Assembly: GCA_000719025.1 (NCBI GenBank) | Contig: JODP01000011.1 | Span: forward strand, 124,001 to 188,000 | Length of the DNA: 64,000 nt | Direction of reading: 5' to 3' | Origin: Kineosporia aurantiaca JCM 3230 | Lineage (GTDB): Bacteria > Actinomycetota > Actinomycetes > Actinomycetales > Kineosporiaceae | Part shown: piece by piece, positions 1 through 8,052 of the stretch | Layout of the letters: each line of letters begins with the position of its first letter | Position numbering within the stretch: the first letter of the stretch is position 1 | Translations under genes and position numbers: made by a program | The notes under the pieces: model-generated | What the model saw: the letters and a program-made list of their open reading frames with translations, nothing else | Databases searched by the model: none | Told to the model about the DNA's origin: nothing

Positions 1-28
1 CTTCCTGTCCGGTCACCTGATCGGGAAC

Positions 29-454
29 TTGGTCGCCTTCGGTGCTTCCGACGGAGCACCGGTGGGTGGGGTGAAGGAGCAGAGGACGCGGGTGGACGCC
101 GACGTGGGGTTGGCGCAGCCACGCCGGGTGGTGGCCACGCGGGAGAACCGGATGCTGTTGCTGCGGCTGCCGGAGGTGACGGTCGCCGAGTCGGACGGCA
201 GTGACGTTTGGCTGTCTACTGATCAAGGACGTTTGCGAGCAGCTTCGCCGAGTCTCGACCGGTTGGGCGGTGACCTGGCCGACGCGGGTTTCCTCCGGGT
301 GCATCGCCGTTACGTGGTCAACCTGAACCGGGTCAGGGAGGTCGAACGCGGGCGGAGCGGGGAGCTGTTCCTGGTCATGGAGGGCGATCCGGACGGCATG
401 GTGCCGGTCTCCCGTCGCAACGCACCAGCCGTCCGCCGTGCACTGGAGATCTGA
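29..454 (+). CDS. LytTR-type DNA-binding protein (5' end uncertain)
   Basis: The C-terminal ~100 residues look like a stand-alone LytTR DNA-binding domain: a strand-rich start (RMLLLRLPEVTVAES), the segment FLRVHRRYVVNLNRVRE typical of LytTR proteins, and the closing VPVSRRNAPAVRRAL. No receiver domain is visible in the window. The reading frame stays open to base 1, so the true start may lie upstream; a GTG at 71 is an internal alternative. The stop overlaps the katG start by one base (TGATG at 452-456), which implies translational coupling. Control of katG by this protein is inference from that coupling. Confidence 0.7.
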   Translation: MVAFGASDGAPVGGVKEQRTRVDADVGLAQPRRVVATRENRMLLLRLPEVTVAESDGSDVWLSTDQGRLRAASPSLDRLGGDLADAGFLRVHRRYVVNLNRVREVERGRSGELFLVMEGDPDGMVPVSRRNAPAVRRALEI

Positions 455-2592
455 TGCCCGACCCCAGCGCAGCCGGCGGTCTCGGTCTTTCCCCCACCAA
501 CGCCTACCAAGGTGACCTGCAGGACCGACTCGACCTGAGCGTCCTCAATCGACATCAACGCGCGACCGGACCCCTGAGCGATTTCGATTACCCCGCGTCC
601 TTCGCGACTCTGGATCTCGAGGCGGTGGCGCGTGACATCGATGCCGTGCTGGAGACCTCACAGGACTGGTGGCCGGCCGACTTCGGCCACTACGGACCGC
701 TCGTCCTACGGATGGTCTGGCACTGCGCCGGGACGTACCGGGTGGGCGACGGGCGTGGTGGTGCGAGCGCGAGCCTGCAGCGGTTCGCCCCCGTGGACAG
801 CTGGCCCGACAACCGGAACCTGGACAAGGCGCGGCGTCTGCTCTGGCCGGTGAAGAAGAAGTACGGGCGCCGGATTTCCTGGCCTGACCTCATGGTCTTC
901 GCGGGCAACCGGGCGCTGGAGACGATGGGCTTCCGGACGTTCGGATACGCCGGCGGGCGGGTGGAGGTGTTCGAGGCCGGACCGGTGGACTGGGGCCCGG
1001 AGCAGGTCTGGCTCGGGGACGAGCGGCACTCGGGGGTCCATGATCTCGACGAACCCCTGGCCGCGGACCAGTTAGGTCTGATCTACGTGAATCCGGAAGG
1101 GCCGAATACGGTCCCTGACCCGGTGACGTCCGCCCGGGACATCAGGGTCACGTTCCGGCGGATGGGCATGGACGACGCGGAAACCGTTGCGCTGATCGCC
1201 GGGGGTCACAGCTTCGGCAAGACCCACGGGGTAGCCGACCCGGAGCGTCATCTCGGACCGGGCCCGGCGGCTTCGGAGGTAGAGCAGCAGGGGCTGGGCT
1301 GGAACAGCACGCACGGCGAAGGAAAAGCCGGCGACACGGTCACCAGTGGGTTGGAGGGCATTTGGACGCCCACCCCGACTACCTGGGACAACAGTTACCT
1401 GGACGCGCTGTTCGGGTTTGAGTGGGACGTCGCGCTGAGTCCGGCGGGGTTATGGCAATGGACGCCACGCGGCGGCGCCGGGGAAGGCACGGTGCCGGAC
1501 CCGCATGATCCTTCGAAGACGCATGCACCGACCTTCCTGACCACCGACCTGGCGTTGCGTTACGACGCCGCCTACGAAGCGATTGCCCGTCGCTACTACG
1601 AACACCCCGACGAACTGGCAGACGCGTTTGCCCGGGCGTGGTTCAAGCTCACTCACCTCGATCTGGGCCCACGGCATCGCTACCTGGGGCCGCTGGTTCC
1701 TACGGAGGATCTGCCCTGGCAGGACCCGGTGCCTGCGGCGGAGCACGACCTGGTCAGCCCTACGGAGGTCGCTCAGATCAAGCAACGGATCGGGGATTCC
1801 GGCCTGACGGTGGCCGAACTGGTTTCAACGGCCTGGGCCTCGGCTGCGACCTATCGTGACAGTGACAAGCGGGGTGGGACGAACGGCGCCCGTATCCGCC
1901 TGGAACCGCAGCGAAGCTGGCCGGTCAACGATCCGGTGATGTTGGAGCGGGTGCTGGGCGTGCTGGAGGAGATTCGCCGCGACGTCCGGATATCGCTGGC
2001 GGACCTGATCGTGCTGGGCGGGTGCGCAGCGGTGCAACGGACGCTTACAAGCGTCGAAGTCCCGTTCCGGCCGGGCCGCACCGACGCGAGCCAGGAATGG
2101 ACCGACCCCGCCTGGTTCGCTCCGCTCGAGCCCGCGGCCGACGGCTTCCGCAACTACCGCAGCAAGCGAGCCCGGCGACCGTCCGAGCACCTGCTCATCG
2201 ACCGGGCCGACCAGCTGACCCTCAGCGCGACCGAGATGACCGTGCTCGTGGGTGGCCTGCGTGCGCTCGGGGTCACCGCGCCGGGTTCCTCGCTCGGGGT
2301 TCTCACCGCGACGCCCGGCGTCCTGACCAACGACTTCTTCGTGAATCTGCTGGACGGCGGCACCGAATGGACGCCAGTGGCGAGAAAAGGCCAGAAGGCG
2401 GAAGTTTTCGAGGGACGCGACCGGAAAACCGGCGATCTGAAATGGCGGGCGAGCCGGGCCGATCTGGTGTTCGGGGCGAATGCCGAGCTGCGGGCGATCG
2501 CCGAGGTGTACGCGGCCGACGACGCCCAGGAGATGTTCGCGCGAGACTTCGTCGCCGCCTGGGACAAGGTGATGAACCTCGGCCGGTGCTGA
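454..2592 (+). CDS. katG: Catalase-peroxidase KatG
   Basis: This is a bifunctional haem catalase-peroxidase of 712 aa, near the usual 720-750 aa. The distal haem pocket RMVWHCAGTYR carries Arg86, Trp89 and His90. Tyr211 (IYVNPEGPN) and Met237 (FRRMGMDD) sit at the same spacings from Trp89 (122 and 26 residues) as in the Mycobacterium tuberculosis Met-Tyr-Trp adduct, so the catalase-specific crosslink should form. The proximal haem ligand is His252 in AGGHSFGKTHG. The C-terminal half is the usual degenerate peroxidase-like repeat (TAWASAATYRDSDKRGG). Function is H2O2 removal in the cytoplasm. The gene is coupled to an upstream LytTR gene, not to the FurA partner familiar from mycobacteria. Confidence 0.95.
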   Translation: MPDPSAAGGLGLSPTNAYQGDLQDRLDLSVLNRHQRATGPLSDFDYPASFATLDLEAVARDIDAVLETSQDWWPADFGHYGPLVLRMVWHCAGTYRVGDGRGGASASLQRFAPVDSWPDNRNLDKARRLLWPVKKKYGRRISWPDLMVFAGNRALETMGFRTFGYAGGRVEVFEAGPVDWGPEQVWLGDERHSGVHDLDEPLAADQLGLIYVNPEGPNTVPDPVTSARDIRVTFRRMGMDDAETVALIAGGHSFGKTHGVADPERHLGPGPAASEVEQQGLGWNSTHGEGKAGDTVTSGLEGIWTPTPTTWDNSYLDALFGFEWDVALSPAGLWQWTPRGGAGEGTVPDPHDPSKTHAPTFLTTDLALRYDAAYEAIARRYYEHPDELADAFARAWFKLTHLDLGPRHRYLGPLVPTEDLPWQDPVPAAEHDLVSPTEVAQIKQRIGDSGLTVAELVSTAWASAATYRDSDKRGGTNGARIRLEPQRSWPVNDPVMLERVLGVLEEIRRDVRISLADLIVLGGCAAVQRTLTSVEVPFRPGRTDASQEWTDPAWFAPLEPAADGFRNYRSKRARRPSEHLLIDRADQLTLSATEMTVLVGGLRALGVTAPGSSLGVLTATPGVLTNDFFVNLLDGGTEWTPVARKGQKAEVFEGRDRKTGDLKWRASRADLVFGANAELRAIAEVYAADDAQEMFARDFVAAWDKVMNLGRC

Positions 2593-2723
2593 TCCCGGTC
2601 TGAACGGTAGCCAGGGGCGGGCGAACGGCGGGCAGTTCCGGTGGTCTTCCGTACCGGCATAAGGTCCGATCCGGCAGAGCATTTGAGAATGCAGACCGCG
2701 GATTCTCGTGAGGAGTTGGGTCG

Positions 2724-3185
2724 ATGACGACCGTGCAGGAACGAGAAGAGCTGCTGGAGAGGCTGGGGCTCGACGGCCAGAACACGGCCGCCCTCGGGAG
2801 GTTGCTGAACACCGGCAACGTCGCCGAGGCGAAGGAACGCGAGGACGGGGTGATGGAGGCGACGATCCGGATCCAGCCGGACGAGATCTGCTGGGACCCC
2901 TCCATTCTGGTGCTGCCGCACGGCGGCGACCTGGAACTCGAGCTGATCAACGACGATCTGAACACCCACTGCGCGTTGCTCCCGAGCAACGGCGACCGCA
3001 AGTTCATCTGGCTGGTCAACCACTCCCGGGGGACCGCCCGGCTCAACCTCGACGGACCGGGCTACTACTGGTTCAGCTCGCCCTCCGGCAACGACGAGGG
3101 CCGGGGTCTGACCGGCGCGATCGTCGTCCTCGGCGAGGTTCCTCCCGAGGCCCGCCTCGACCGACCCGCCCAACCGCGACCCTGA
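2724..3185 (+). CDS. PQQ-associated small protein (MSMEG_3727-like)
   Basis: This 153-aa protein has an N-terminal helical part followed by a beta-rich, cupredoxin-like region (EDGVMEATIRIQPDEICWD to LTGAIVVLGEV), including YYWFSSPSGNDEGRGLTG. It resembles the mycobacterial MSMEG_3727 family that accompanies PQQ dehydrogenases; the assignment is by recognition. No signal peptide and no clear set of type-1 copper ligands are visible. AGGAG at 2711-2715 sits 8 bases before the ATG. The stop is 11 bases before the dehydrogenase start, so the two are almost certainly co-transcribed. A role as electron-transfer or assembly partner of the dehydrogenase is inference. Confidence 0.75.
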   Translation: MTTVQEREELLERLGLDGQNTAALGRLLNTGNVAEAKEREDGVMEATIRIQPDEICWDPSILVLPHGGDLELELINDDLNTHCALLPSNGDRKFIWLVNHSRGTARLNLDGPGYYWFSSPSGNDEGRGLTGAIVVLGEVPPEARLDRPAQPRP

Positions 3186-3196
3186 GGAGACCGGCC

Positions 3197-4921
3197 ATGA
3201 CCACTTCCGATTACGTCGACGCCGGTGAGGCCGTCGACCAGGGACGCCTGAGCGGCAAGGTCGCGGGCGGTGAGGTGGCGCCTCCGGTGACGGAGAACCT
3301 CACCTACGAGCGGATTCTCGACGCCCGCTCGGAGCCGGAGAACTGGCTCACCTACTACGGCACCTACGACGGGCAGCGGTACAGCTCGCTGGACCAGATC
3401 AACACCGAGAACGTGAAGCGGATCGGGCCCGCCTGGATCTTCCAGGCCGGGGTCAGCGGGATCATCGCCGGCACCTCGACCTACTCGTTCGAGGCCACCC
3501 CGATCGTGGTCGACGGGGTGATGTTCCTGTCCGGCTGGGACGGCTGGGTCTGGGCGCTAGACGCCAGGACCGGGGTCGAGATCTGGCGCTACAAGCACGC
3601 GATCCCGTTCGACGTCTCCCTGTGCTGCGGGAACGTCAACCGGGGCGTGGCCGTGGCCAAGGGCAAGGTCTTCTTCGTCACCGCCAACGCGCACGTGATC
3701 GCCCTGGACGCGGCCACCGGCAAGCGGGTCTGGGACCGCACCTACGGTGACGTCCGGGCCGGTGAGAGCGGCACGATGGCCCCGATCGTGGTGAAGAACT
3801 TCGTCATCGTCGGATCCTCCGGCGGGGAGTTCGGGGTGCGCGGTCACCTGGACGCGTTCGACGTGGACAGCGGTGAGCACCAATGGCGCTGCTACATGGT
3901 GCCGAAGCCGGGGGAGCCGGGCTCGGAGACCTGGCCCGCCGATGGGGAGGCTTGGCAGCGCGGCGGTGGGAACTGCTGGCTGACCGGCACTTACGACGCG
4001 GAGACGAACCTGCTGTACTGGGGCACGGGGAACCCGGCGCCGGACTTCGACGGCGAGGTCCGGGAGGGCGACAACCTTTACACCGACAGCATTGTCGCGG
4101 TGGACGTGGACGCCGGCCAGATCCGCTGGCACTACCAGTGCACCCCGCACGACGTGTGGGACTACGACAGCATGAGCGAGTGCATCCTGTTCGAGCGGGA
4201 CGGGCGCAAGCTGCTCGCCCACTTCGACAAGAACGGCTACATGTTCGTGCTCGACCGCACCAACGGCGAGCGGATCTCGATCACCCCGTTCGTCGACCGG
4301 ATCACCTGGGGCGCGATCACCCGGGACGGACAGGTCACCCCGAAGATCTACCCGGAGGCCGAGGGCGAGGCGGTGCACTTCTTCCCGGGTCCGGCCGGGG
4401 CCAAGGAATGGACGCACGCGGCCTACAGCCCGAAGACGGAACTGTTCTACGTGCCGATCCAGGACGTGGGAGCCATCGCCGCCCGCCGGCGTCGGGAGTT
4501 CAAGGAGGGCATCCCGTACTGGGGCGCCGGAGTTCAGGTCGACCTCGATGAAGCAGTCGGCTACCTCAGCGCGTTCGACGCGAACGGCGACGAGAAGTGG
4601 CGCTGGCGTAATGAGCTCCCGATGTGTGCCTCCGTCCTGGCCACTGGGGGAGACCTGGTGTTCGCCGGAGAGCCCTCCGGCGAGTTCAACGCCTACGACG
4701 CCCGTACCGGTGAGCTGCTGTGGCAGTTCCAGTGCGGTAGCGGCCATCACAGCAGCCCGGTGACGTACCTGGTGGACGGACGTCAGTACATCGCCGTCCC
4801 GGTCGGCTGGGGTGGCTGGGCCGAAGGGTTCCTGCCCGGCATGCTCGGCGCCGGTCACGGCAGCGCCCTGATCGTCTTCGCCCTCCCCGAGACCGCGCCC
4901 ACCCGCGGCGACGACGACTGA
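3197..4921 (+). CDS. PQQ-dependent alcohol dehydrogenase, lanthanide-type (XoxF/ExaF-like), no signal peptide
   Basis: This 574-aa quinoprotein oxidises primary alcohols using PQQ on an eight-bladed propeller. Visible features are the adjacent cysteines Cys143-Cys144 (SLCCGN) that form the vicinal disulfide, repeated Trp-docking motifs (ALDARTGVEIW, ALDAATGKRVW), and the putative metal ligands Glu211, Asn279 and Asp322. Asp324 in WDYD is the extra acidic ligand that marks lanthanide-dependent enzymes; calcium-type MxaF has Ala there. There is no cytochrome c domain. The ATG is set by GAGGAG at 3184-3189. The N-terminus (MTTSDYVDAGEAVDQG) is hydrophilic with no signal peptide, odd for a class normally exported. 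The open frame upstream runs over the previous gene and does not add one. pqqA-E follows. Confidence 0.9.
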   Translation: MTTSDYVDAGEAVDQGRLSGKVAGGEVAPPVTENLTYERILDARSEPENWLTYYGTYDGQRYSSLDQINTENVKRIGPAWIFQAGVSGIIAGTSTYSFEATPIVVDGVMFLSGWDGWVWALDARTGVEIWRYKHAIPFDVSLCCGNVNRGVAVAKGKVFFVTANAHVIALDAATGKRVWDRTYGDVRAGESGTMAPIVVKNFVIVGSSGGEFGVRGHLDAFDVDSGEHQWRCYMVPKPGEPGSETWPADGEAWQRGGGNCWLTGTYDAETNLLYWGTGNPAPDFDGEVREGDNLYTDSIVAVDVDAGQIRWHYQCTPHDVWDYDSMSECILFERDGRKLLAHFDKNGYMFVLDRTNGERISITPFVDRITWGAITRDGQVTPKIYPEAEGEAVHFFPGPAGAKEWTHAAYSPKTELFYVPIQDVGAIAARRRREFKEGIPYWGAGVQVDLDEAVGYLSAFDANGDEKWRWRNELPMCASVLATGGDLVFAGEPSGEFNAYDARTGELLWQFQCGSGHHSSPVTYLVDGRQYIAVPVGWGGWAEGFLPGMLGAGHGSALIVFALPETAPTRGDDD

Positions 4922-4935
4922 CCTCGTCCCCCAAA

Positions 4936-5023
4936 CCCCCGTGATCATGGACTTCTTTCCTGGTGATCATGGAGTTCTGGCCGGGAAAAGTCCATGATCA
5001 CGGGGGTAAAAGTCCATGATCAC
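4936..5023. repeat. Nested inverted repeats with four copies of a TGATCA-centred motif
   Basis: The 14-base motif GTGATCATGGACTT, or its complement, occurs four times: 4941-4954 (+), 4963-4976 (+, one mismatch), 4988-5001 (-) and 5010-5023 (-). The outer pair extends to perfect 19-base arms at 4936-4954 and 4988-5006. The RNA could fold into a long hairpin between the dehydrogenase stop and pqqA. It may attenuate or process the transcript, or act as a terminator, but no clean U-tract follows. I did not find the motif elsewhere in this window. Confidence 0.8.
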
Positions 5024-5046
5024 GAAAAGAAGGTGAGGTGGTGAGG

Positions 5047-5142
5047 ATGGAACTGCAGTTCGAGGAATGGGAAGCACCGGTCTTCGAGGAGATCGCGGTA
5101 GCTCCCGAAGTGACCATGTACATCGCAACTCTGGAGGGCTGA
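5047..5142 (+). CDS. pqqA: PQQ precursor peptide PqqA (31 aa)
   Basis: A 31-residue ORF starts at ATG 5047, 8 bases after AGGTGAGG (5031-5038), and ends at TGA 5140-5142. The C-terminal half reads APEVTMYIATLEG, with the invariant Glu and Tyr spaced E-x3-Y (Glu21, Tyr25) that PqqE crosslinks and that become the PQQ skeleton. The acidic N-terminal leader (MELQFEEWEAP) fits recognition by PqqD. An upstream GTG at 5041 is in frame but fits the ribosome site less well. Its place directly before pqqB is the usual order. Confidence 0.92.
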   Translation: MELQFEEWEAPVFEEIAVAPEVTMYIATLEG

Positions 5143-5148
5143 CCGGCG

Positions 5149-6006
5149 ATGTGGGTGCGCGTGCTGGGCTCCGCCGCGGGCGGTGGATCACCCCAATGGA
5201 ACTGCGGCTGCGAAGTCTGCGCGGCCGTGCGTTCCGGGGCGGCCCGGCCGCGCACCCAATCGTCCATTGCGGTCAGCGTCGACCGCCAGAAGTGGTTCCT
5301 GTTCAACGCATCGCCCGACGTCCATCAGCAGATCGAATCCTCCGGCCTCCAGGCGCTGACCCAACGCGAATCGCCCGTACAGGCCGTTCTGCTCACAGAC
5401 GCCGAGCTGGATCACACGCTAGGTCTGCTGCTCTTGCGAGAAGCACCTTCGTTGCGTTTGTATGCCACTCCGGCGGTTCATAAGACCCTGCGCGACGGCT
5501 CCGGTCTGCTGAGCCTGCTGGAACGCTATTGCTCGGTCGAGTGGACGCCCGTGCTTCCAGGCGCCGACTTCTCCCTGACGGAGGGACTTTTCTGCCGTGC
5601 GTTCGACGTAAAGACCACTAAGAAGGACCGCTTTGGGGTAGGCGTCGATCACGGCCGGGTGGTCGGATACCGGCTCACCGATGAGAGTTCCGGTCGGACG
5701 ATGATCTACCTTCCCGGGGCGCAGTCGCTTCCTTCGGACCTGAACGCCGACTGCCTACTGATCGACGGAACCTGCTGGCAGGAAGACGAATTGATCCGGC
5801 TCGGCCTGTTGGCCAAGACTTCCCGCGAGATGGGGCACCTACCCGTCCAGGAGAGCCTGGGCCCGCTGGCCCAGCTGCACCAGCGCACCATCTACCTGCA
5901 TCTGAACAACACCAACCCGATCCTGCTGGAGGGCACGCCCGAGCGGCGGGCCGTCGAGCGCAGCGGCCTGGAAGTGGCCGGAGACGGCCTCGAAGTGGAG
6001 GTATAG
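5149..6006 (+). CDS. pqqB: PQQ biosynthesis protein PqqB
   Basis: This 285-aa metallo-beta-lactamase-fold oxygenase hydroxylates the Tyr moiety of the cleaved PqqA dipeptide. It opens with the PqqB signature VRVLGSAAGGGSPQWNCGC plus nearby Cys-x2-Cys (CGCEVC), and has WFLFNASPDVHQQI, LTDAELDHTLGLLLLRE, LIDGTCWQEDEL and YLHLNNTNPIL. The length is slightly below the usual ~300. The start lies 6 bases after the pqqA stop, with GGAGG inside the pqqA 3' end as ribosome site. The stop is 2 bases before pqqC. Confidence 0.95.
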   Translation: MWVRVLGSAAGGGSPQWNCGCEVCAAVRSGAARPRTQSSIAVSVDRQKWFLFNASPDVHQQIESSGLQALTQRESPVQAVLLTDAELDHTLGLLLLREAPSLRLYATPAVHKTLRDGSGLLSLLERYCSVEWTPVLPGADFSLTEGLFCRAFDVKTTKKDRFGVGVDHGRVVGYRLTDESSGRTMIYLPGAQSLPSDLNADCLLIDGTCWQEDELIRLGLLAKTSREMGHLPVQESLGPLAQLHQRTIYLHLNNTNPILLEGTPERRAVERSGLEVAGDGLEVEV

Positions 6007-6008
6007 GC

Positions 6009-6698
6009 ATGACTTCGGTGATGAACGAGACCGACTTCGTCTCCCTGCTGCGGGCGCACTCGCAGCGCTACCACGACCAGCACCCGTTCCATGTGCGGAT
6101 GAATACCGGTCAGTGCAGCCGCCGGCAGATCCAGGGCTGGATCGCCAACCGGTACTACTACCAGGAGAACATCCCCCGGAAGGACGCGGCGATCCTGGCC
6201 AACTGCCCGGACGTCGAGGTCCGCCGGCGCTGGATCCGCCGGATCACCGATCACGACGGAGCGACCGCCGGCGAAGGGGGGATCGAGGCCTGGCTGCGGA
6301 TGGGGGCGGCGGCCGGGCTGACCCGCGAGGAGATCCAGGACCACCGGCATCTGGTTCCCGGCGTGCGGTTCGCCGTCGATGCCTACGTGAACTTCGCCCG
6401 CAACCGTCCGTGGGTGGAGGCGGTCGCGTCGTCCCTCACCGAACTCTTCGCCCCGGATCTGATGGTCGAGCGCCTGGCCGCGTTCCAGCGTCATTACCAA
6501 TGGATCGAACCCGGCGGCCTGGCCTACTTCCGGGCCCGCCTCGAGCAGGCGCCGCGGGACTGCGAGCACGCCCTCGAGGTGGTCACTACCCACTGCCTGA
6601 CCATCGAGTCGCAGGCGCTCGCGGTGGAGGCACTGTCGTTCAAGTGCGACGTGCTCTGGAGTCTGATGGACGCGATCGACCGGGCCTACCCCGGATGA
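6009..6698 (+). CDS. pqqC: Pyrroloquinoline-quinone synthase PqqC
   Basis: This 229-aa cofactorless oxidase catalyses the last step of PQQ synthesis, ring closure and eight-electron oxidation of AHQQ. The all-helical haem-oxygenase-like fold is recognisable from YHDQHPFHVRMNTGQ, GWIANRYYYQENIPRKDAAILANCPD, RRITDHDG and YQWIEPGGLAYFRAR. The active-site-like His, Arg and Tyr clusters (NRYYYQENIPRKD) are intact. The stop overlaps the pqqD start (ATGA at 6695-6698). Confidence 0.95.
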   Translation: MTSVMNETDFVSLLRAHSQRYHDQHPFHVRMNTGQCSRRQIQGWIANRYYYQENIPRKDAAILANCPDVEVRRRWIRRITDHDGATAGEGGIEAWLRMGAAAGLTREEIQDHRHLVPGVRFAVDAYVNFARNRPWVEAVASSLTELFAPDLMVERLAAFQRHYQWIEPGGLAYFRARLEQAPRDCEHALEVVTTHCLTIESQALAVEALSFKCDVLWSLMDAIDRAYPG

Positions 6699-6958
6699 AA
6701 CCCGTTCTGGCCCGTCACGTTCGTCTGAGCTACTCACAGGCCCGCAAGCGTCCGGTGCTGTTGCTCCCCGAAACCGTAGTGGTGCTCAACCGCACGGGCG
6801 CGGCCATCCTCGAGCTCTGCGACGGGCAGCACTCCATGGAAGGAATTGTCGCCGAACTCGGGGAGCGGTACCGGACGGTGTCGGGCGAGGAGGTCCGACG
6901 GTTCCTGGACGGTCTCGCTGCTCGGCGCTGCGTGGAATTGGAGGCCCGTAATGGATAG
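6695..6958 (+). CDS. pqqD: PqqD, PqqA-binding chaperone
   Basis: This 87-aa protein starts at ATG 6695 inside the pqqC stop. The family pattern is clear: RPVLLLPETVVVLNRTGAAILELCDG, a winged-helix-like RRE (RiPP recognition element) fold that holds the PqqA leader and presents it to PqqE. ERYRTVSGEEVRRFLDGL forms the C-terminal helices. The stop overlaps pqqE by 8 bases (pqqE ATG at 6951). Confidence 0.93.
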   Translation: MKPVLARHVRLSYSQARKRPVLLLPETVVVLNRTGAAILELCDGQHSMEGIVAELGERYRTVSGEEVRRFLDGLAARRCVELEARNG

Positions 6959-8033
6959 CCCGTTCGGACTGCTGGCCGAGCTCACCTACCGCTGCCCGCT
7001 GGCCTGTGCCTACTGCTCGAATCCGACGAACTTGGCGGGCTATACCGACGAGCTCAGCACCTCCGAGTGGCAGAAGGTGCTCACCGAGGCCCGCGATCTG
7101 GGGATCCTGCAGTGCCACCTTTCCGGCGGAGAGCCGTTGCTGCGCCGAGACCTCGTGGAGATCGTCCAAACCGCCAGTGACTTAGGCCTTTATACCAACC
7201 TCATCACCAGCGCCTTCGGGCTGAACCGGTCGATGGCGGAGCGGCTGCGCGCTGCGGGGTTGGATCATGTCCAGGTCAGTGTTCAGGCCGATGAGGGGGT
7301 GCTGTCCGACCGGATCGCCGGAACTCCCTCGTTCCGTCGCAAGATCGAGGCAATGCGGCTGGTGAAGGAACTGGGTTGGCCGCTCACGCTGAACGTGGTG
7401 CTGCACCGCAAGAACATCGACCGGGTGGCTGCCCTGCTGGCGCTCGGTGAGGAGGTCGGCGCCGATCGAATCGAGCTGGCCAACACCCAGTATTACGGCT
7501 GGGCCTGGCGGAACCGGGACGCGTTGCTACCCAGCCGGGAGCAGTTGGCCGAGGCCGAGCTGGTTGTCAGAGAGGCCAGAGGACGTCTGCGCGAACGGAT
7601 GGACGTCATTTACGTCATTCCCGACTACTACAGTCAGTATCCAAAACCCTGTATGGGTGGCTGGGCTTCGCGTCAGCTCACCGTCACTCCGAACGGTGAC
7701 GTCCTGCCCTGCCCGGCGGCTCAGTCGCTACCCCTGCCGCGCGCCAGCGCTCGTTCCCTGTCGCTGGCGGAGGTCTGGACGGATTCACCGGTGATGAATG
7801 CCTTCCGCGGCAATGACTGGATGCCCGACCCGTGCCGCAGCTGTGAGCGGAAGGAGCAGGATTTCGGGGGTTGCCGCTGTCAGGCGTTCCAGCTCACCGG
7901 CGATGCGGCCCGCACCGATCCGGTCTGTCACCTCTCGCCCGACCACGCCCTGGTGACCGAGGCCGTCGCCCGGGCCAATTCCTGGAATGCCCAGGTGGAC
8001 CTGCACCTGGTCCCCAGGCCTCACCGAGCCTGA
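6951..8033 (+). CDS. pqqE: Radical SAM PqqA peptide cyclase PqqE
   Basis: This 360-aa enzyme makes the Glu-Tyr carbon-carbon crosslink in PqqA. The radical SAM cluster motif is Cys15-x3-Cys19-x2-Cys22 (RCPLACAYCS), followed by HLSGGEPLLR. The C-terminal SPASM domain has the auxiliary-cluster cysteines (PKPCMGGW, GDVLPCPA, CRSCERKEQDFGGCRC, DPVC). The length is usual for PqqE. The start overlaps pqqD, so pqqA to pqqE reads as one translationally linked operon, with the exchanger gene 19 bases downstream. Confidence 0.95.
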   Translation: MDSPFGLLAELTYRCPLACAYCSNPTNLAGYTDELSTSEWQKVLTEARDLGILQCHLSGGEPLLRRDLVEIVQTASDLGLYTNLITSAFGLNRSMAERLRAAGLDHVQVSVQADEGVLSDRIAGTPSFRRKIEAMRLVKELGWPLTLNVVLHRKNIDRVAALLALGEEVGADRIELANTQYYGWAWRNRDALLPSREQLAEAELVVREARGRLRERMDVIYVIPDYYSQYPKPCMGGWASRQLTVTPNGDVLPCPAAQSLPLPRASARSLSLAEVWTDSPVMNAFRGNDWMPDPCRSCERKEQDFGGCRCQAFQLTGDAARTDPVCHLSPDHALVTEAVARANSWNAQVDLHLVPRPHRA

Positions 8034-8052
8034 GCGAGGGGGACACAAGGAC

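Noticed and set aside
1825..2682. 285-aa minus-strand open frame
   Set aside because: It lies fully antisense to katG, lacks a plausible ribosome site and has the Arg/Pro/Gly-rich make-up of a high-GC shadow frame.
2708..3196. N-terminal extension of the PQQ dehydrogenase
   Set aside because: It overlaps the small PQQ-associated gene in another frame and is Arg-rich with no signal peptide; ATG 3197 has a good ribosome site.
4936..5023. Insertion-sequence end or attachment site
   Set aside because: No transposase, target duplication or tRNA is nearby; the inverted motifs form a local hairpin only.
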